A stretch of DNA of 16,551 bases, taken from a bacterium. Lineage in GTDB: Bacteria; JAMCPX01. The notes under the pieces are model-generated. The model was given only the letters and a program-made list of their open reading frames with translations. It was not told the origin of the DNA and did not search any database. Location of the stretch: the NCBI GenBank assembly GCA_021789095.1, contig JAJYJX010000035.1, forward strand, positions 1 through 16,551, given 5' to 3'. Positions 15,049-16,551 of the stretch are shown one piece after another. A program made the translations under genes and the position numbers. Each line of letters begins with the position of its first letter. The stretch's first letter is position 1.

Positions 15049-16551
15049 ATGGAACAAAACAAGGCCACAAAAGAATTTATCGCTGAATCAGAAGAATTAA
15101 TAGATAAAATATTCAAGGATATTAATGAAATAGACACTGCGAGAAAAACAGGCAAGCCAAATCCGGATACCATAAACGATCTGTTCAGATCAGCACATTC
15201 GTTAAAGGGTATATCAAGCATGTTCGGTTTTAGGGAGATCACGGAGACCAGTCATAAGATGGAGGACCTGCTGGACAAGGTGAGATTGAGCAAGATACCC
15301 ATTTCAGACATCCTTATAAAAGCCCTGTATGCTTCAGGTGATACGCTCAGGACAATGATATCTTCTGAAGCGTTCGGGAAGGGTATGGATATAGAACCGC
15401 TGCTCACGCAGTTGAAGGAAGCTGAACTGGCAAAGCAGGAAGACAAGAAGGAGTCTCTGTTTTCGGAGCTCACGCTGAACAAGGATATTCTGTCCGTACT
15501 AACAGAGTACGAAGAGTCAAGGTTAAAAGAGAACATAAAGGACAGCAATAACCTCTTCAAAGTGGACGTGTCATTCAGCCTGATGAGCTTTGACAAAGAG
15601 CTCGCGGACCTGACAGCACAGCTCAAAGATTTCGGTGAGATCATTACAACCCTCCCGAGTACGACTGAAGCAAAGGAAGGAGAAATAAAATTTGATATCC
15701 TCCTGGGCACAAAGGAGTCCGAGGATAAGATAGTATCCGGCATTGATTTTAAAGACATAAAGATACAGAACATCAGGAAAGGTGCGGCTGTGCTGCCGGA
15801 CAAAAAGCCGCCGGTCGAGGAAGCGGTCACAACGAAGGGCGTTATGGATGAATCTGCATCCATTAAAGGAATCGCACAGACTGTCAGGGTGGACATATCA
15901 AGGCTTGATTACATTATGAATATTGTCGGTGAACTTGTGCTCGCAAAAACAAACCTTGTAAGGATATCGGAGAGTGTAAGACAAGAAATAGGATTCAAAA
16001 GTACAGCGGTAGATCTTGCCAAAACAATAAAAGAACTGGAGAGGAAACTGAAGGAGCTCCAGCTTGGTGTGCTTGAAATAAGGATGATACCTTTGAGCCA
16101 GCTTTTTGACAAGCTTACGAGAACAGCGACGAGAATAGCAAAAGGACTGAACAAGGAAATAGAGCTTGAATTCTACGGCGCCGATACAGAGCTCGATAAG
16201 CTCATCATAGAAGAATTGACCGATCCCATGATGCACATAATCCGCAACTCCATCGACCATGGCATAGAATCATCCGAAGAAAGGCTTGTTGCAGGCAAGC
16301 CGCAAAAAGGTAAAATTGTGATACGCGCCTATCAGAAGGGCAATCATGTGCTCATAGAGATAGAGGATGACGGCAGGGGTATTTCGCTGTCAGAGGTGAG
16401 AAAAACTGCCATAGGAAAGGGATTTCTTTCTCCGTCTGCAAAACCCGCAAAAGAAGAGCTTTTTAACATGATTTTTATGCCGGGATTCTCCACGAAGACC
16501 GACGTAAGCGAGGTTTCAGGCAGGGGCGTGGGTCTCGATGTTGTAAAAACG
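15049..16551 (+). CDS. cheA: Chemotaxis histidine kinase CheA (3' end outside window)
   Basis: A CheA kinase that links chemoreceptors to response regulators; 501 codons are present and the frame is still open at the edge. The N-terminal HPt (P1) domain has FRSAHSLKG with the phospho-accepting His50. Residues 165-250 (about) resemble a P2-like regulator-binding domain (FKVDVSFSL), flanked by linkers. The dimerisation domain is VRVDISRLDYIMNIVGELVL, and the ATPase follows: N box DPMMHIIRNSIDHGIE, G1 box EDDGRGI, and the F/G2 region FSTKTDVSEVSGRGVGLDVV at the window end. The CheW-like regulatory domain must lie beyond. The ATG at 15049 has only a weak GGA upstream (15040-15042), consistent with coupling to cheY. 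No kinase-critical residue is missing in the visible part. Confidence 0.95.
   Translation, partial: MEQNKATKEFIAESEELIDKIFKDINEIDTARKTGKPNPDTINDLFRSAHSLKGISSMFGFREITETSHKMEDLLDKVRLSKIPISDILIKALYASGDTLRTMISSEAFGKGMDIEPLLTQLKEAELAKQEDKKESLFSELTLNKDILSVLTEYEESRLKENIKDSNNLFKVDVSFSLMSFDKELADLTAQLKDFGEIITTLPSTTEAKEGEIKFDILLGTKESEDKIVSGIDFKDIKIQNIRKGAAVLPDKKPPVEEAVTTKGVMDESASIKGIAQTVRVDISRLDYIMNIVGELVLAKTNLVRISESVRQEIGFKSTAVDLAKTIKELERKLKELQLGVLEIRMIPLSQLFDKLTRTATRIAKGLNKEIELEFYGADTELDKLIIEELTDPMMHIIRNSIDHGIESSEERLVAGKPQKGKIVIRAYQKGNHVLIEIEDDGRGISLSEVRKTAIGKGFLSPSAKPAKEELFNMIFMPGFSTKTDVSEVSGRGVGLDVVKT

Noticed and set aside
15252-15896. 214-codon antisense open frame opposite cheA
   Set aside because: It is Ser-rich with no recognisable motif, and the sense strand encodes CheA without interruption; a typical shadow frame.
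15898-16260. Antisense open frame opposite the CheA kinase core
   Set aside because: The sense strand carries conserved CheA dimerisation and N-box motifs; the antisense product has no family features.
1-16551. Mobile element, prophage, CRISPR array, toxin-antitoxin pair or tRNA
   Set aside because: Both strands were read for transposase, integrase, phage, Cas and toxin-like products, regular repeats and tRNA-like cloverleaf sequences; none was recognised, and nearly all the window is covered by housekeeping or signalling genes.

Overview
The window is a dense, chromosome-like stretch of an AT-leaning Gram-negative bacterium. It rarely leaves more than 150 bases between genes, and I see no tRNA, rRNA, insertion sequence, integrase or CRISPR array. 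A PATAN (DUF4388)-receiver protein next to CheY and CheA, a Roadblock/LC7 protein beside a TPR protein, and heavy use of ATA (Ile) and AGG (Arg) codons suggest a member of the former Deltaproteobacteria or a neighbouring anaerobic phylum. No marker here fixes the taxon, so this is an inference.

Layout. Positions 1-2325 (+) hold the 3' part of comEC (DNA uptake channel); its start lies left of the window. It ends exactly against a convergent minus-strand operon (7734 down to 2326). In transcription order that operon carries a TPR protein with a long Pro/Glu/Gln-rich linker, a Roadblock/LC7 protein, an M24 Xaa-Pro-type peptidase, accB, accC and a LipM/LplA-family octanoyl/lipoyl transferase. 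AccB and AccC supply malonyl-CoA for fatty acid synthesis, and the last gene probably uses octanoyl-ACP made by that pathway.

A 116-base intergenic region (7735-7850) carries two back-to-back TTGACA promoters. The plus-strand one drives a translation operon: ffh, rpsP, a KH-domain gene (khpA-like), trmD and rplS. The classical partner rimM is missing between the KH gene and trmD. Eleven bases after rplS comes a gene for a membrane-anchored, SMC/SbcC/YhaN-like coiled-coil ATPase, where rnhB is often found.

After a 149-base gap a chemosensory operon starts: a PATAN-receiver-GAF-like protein, CheY and CheA. CheA runs off the right edge. The first two genes overlap by four bases, and CheA begins three bases after cheY.

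The best candidates for something little described are the ATPase, whose coiled-coil arms meet at a transmembrane hairpin instead of a hinge, and the TPR plus Roadblock pair that heads the accBC operon without a GTPase gene. Smaller oddities are a divergent Ffh with an altered guanine-recognition motif, a ComEC with a substituted metal-motif residue, and an apparently leaderless TPR-protein mRNA.
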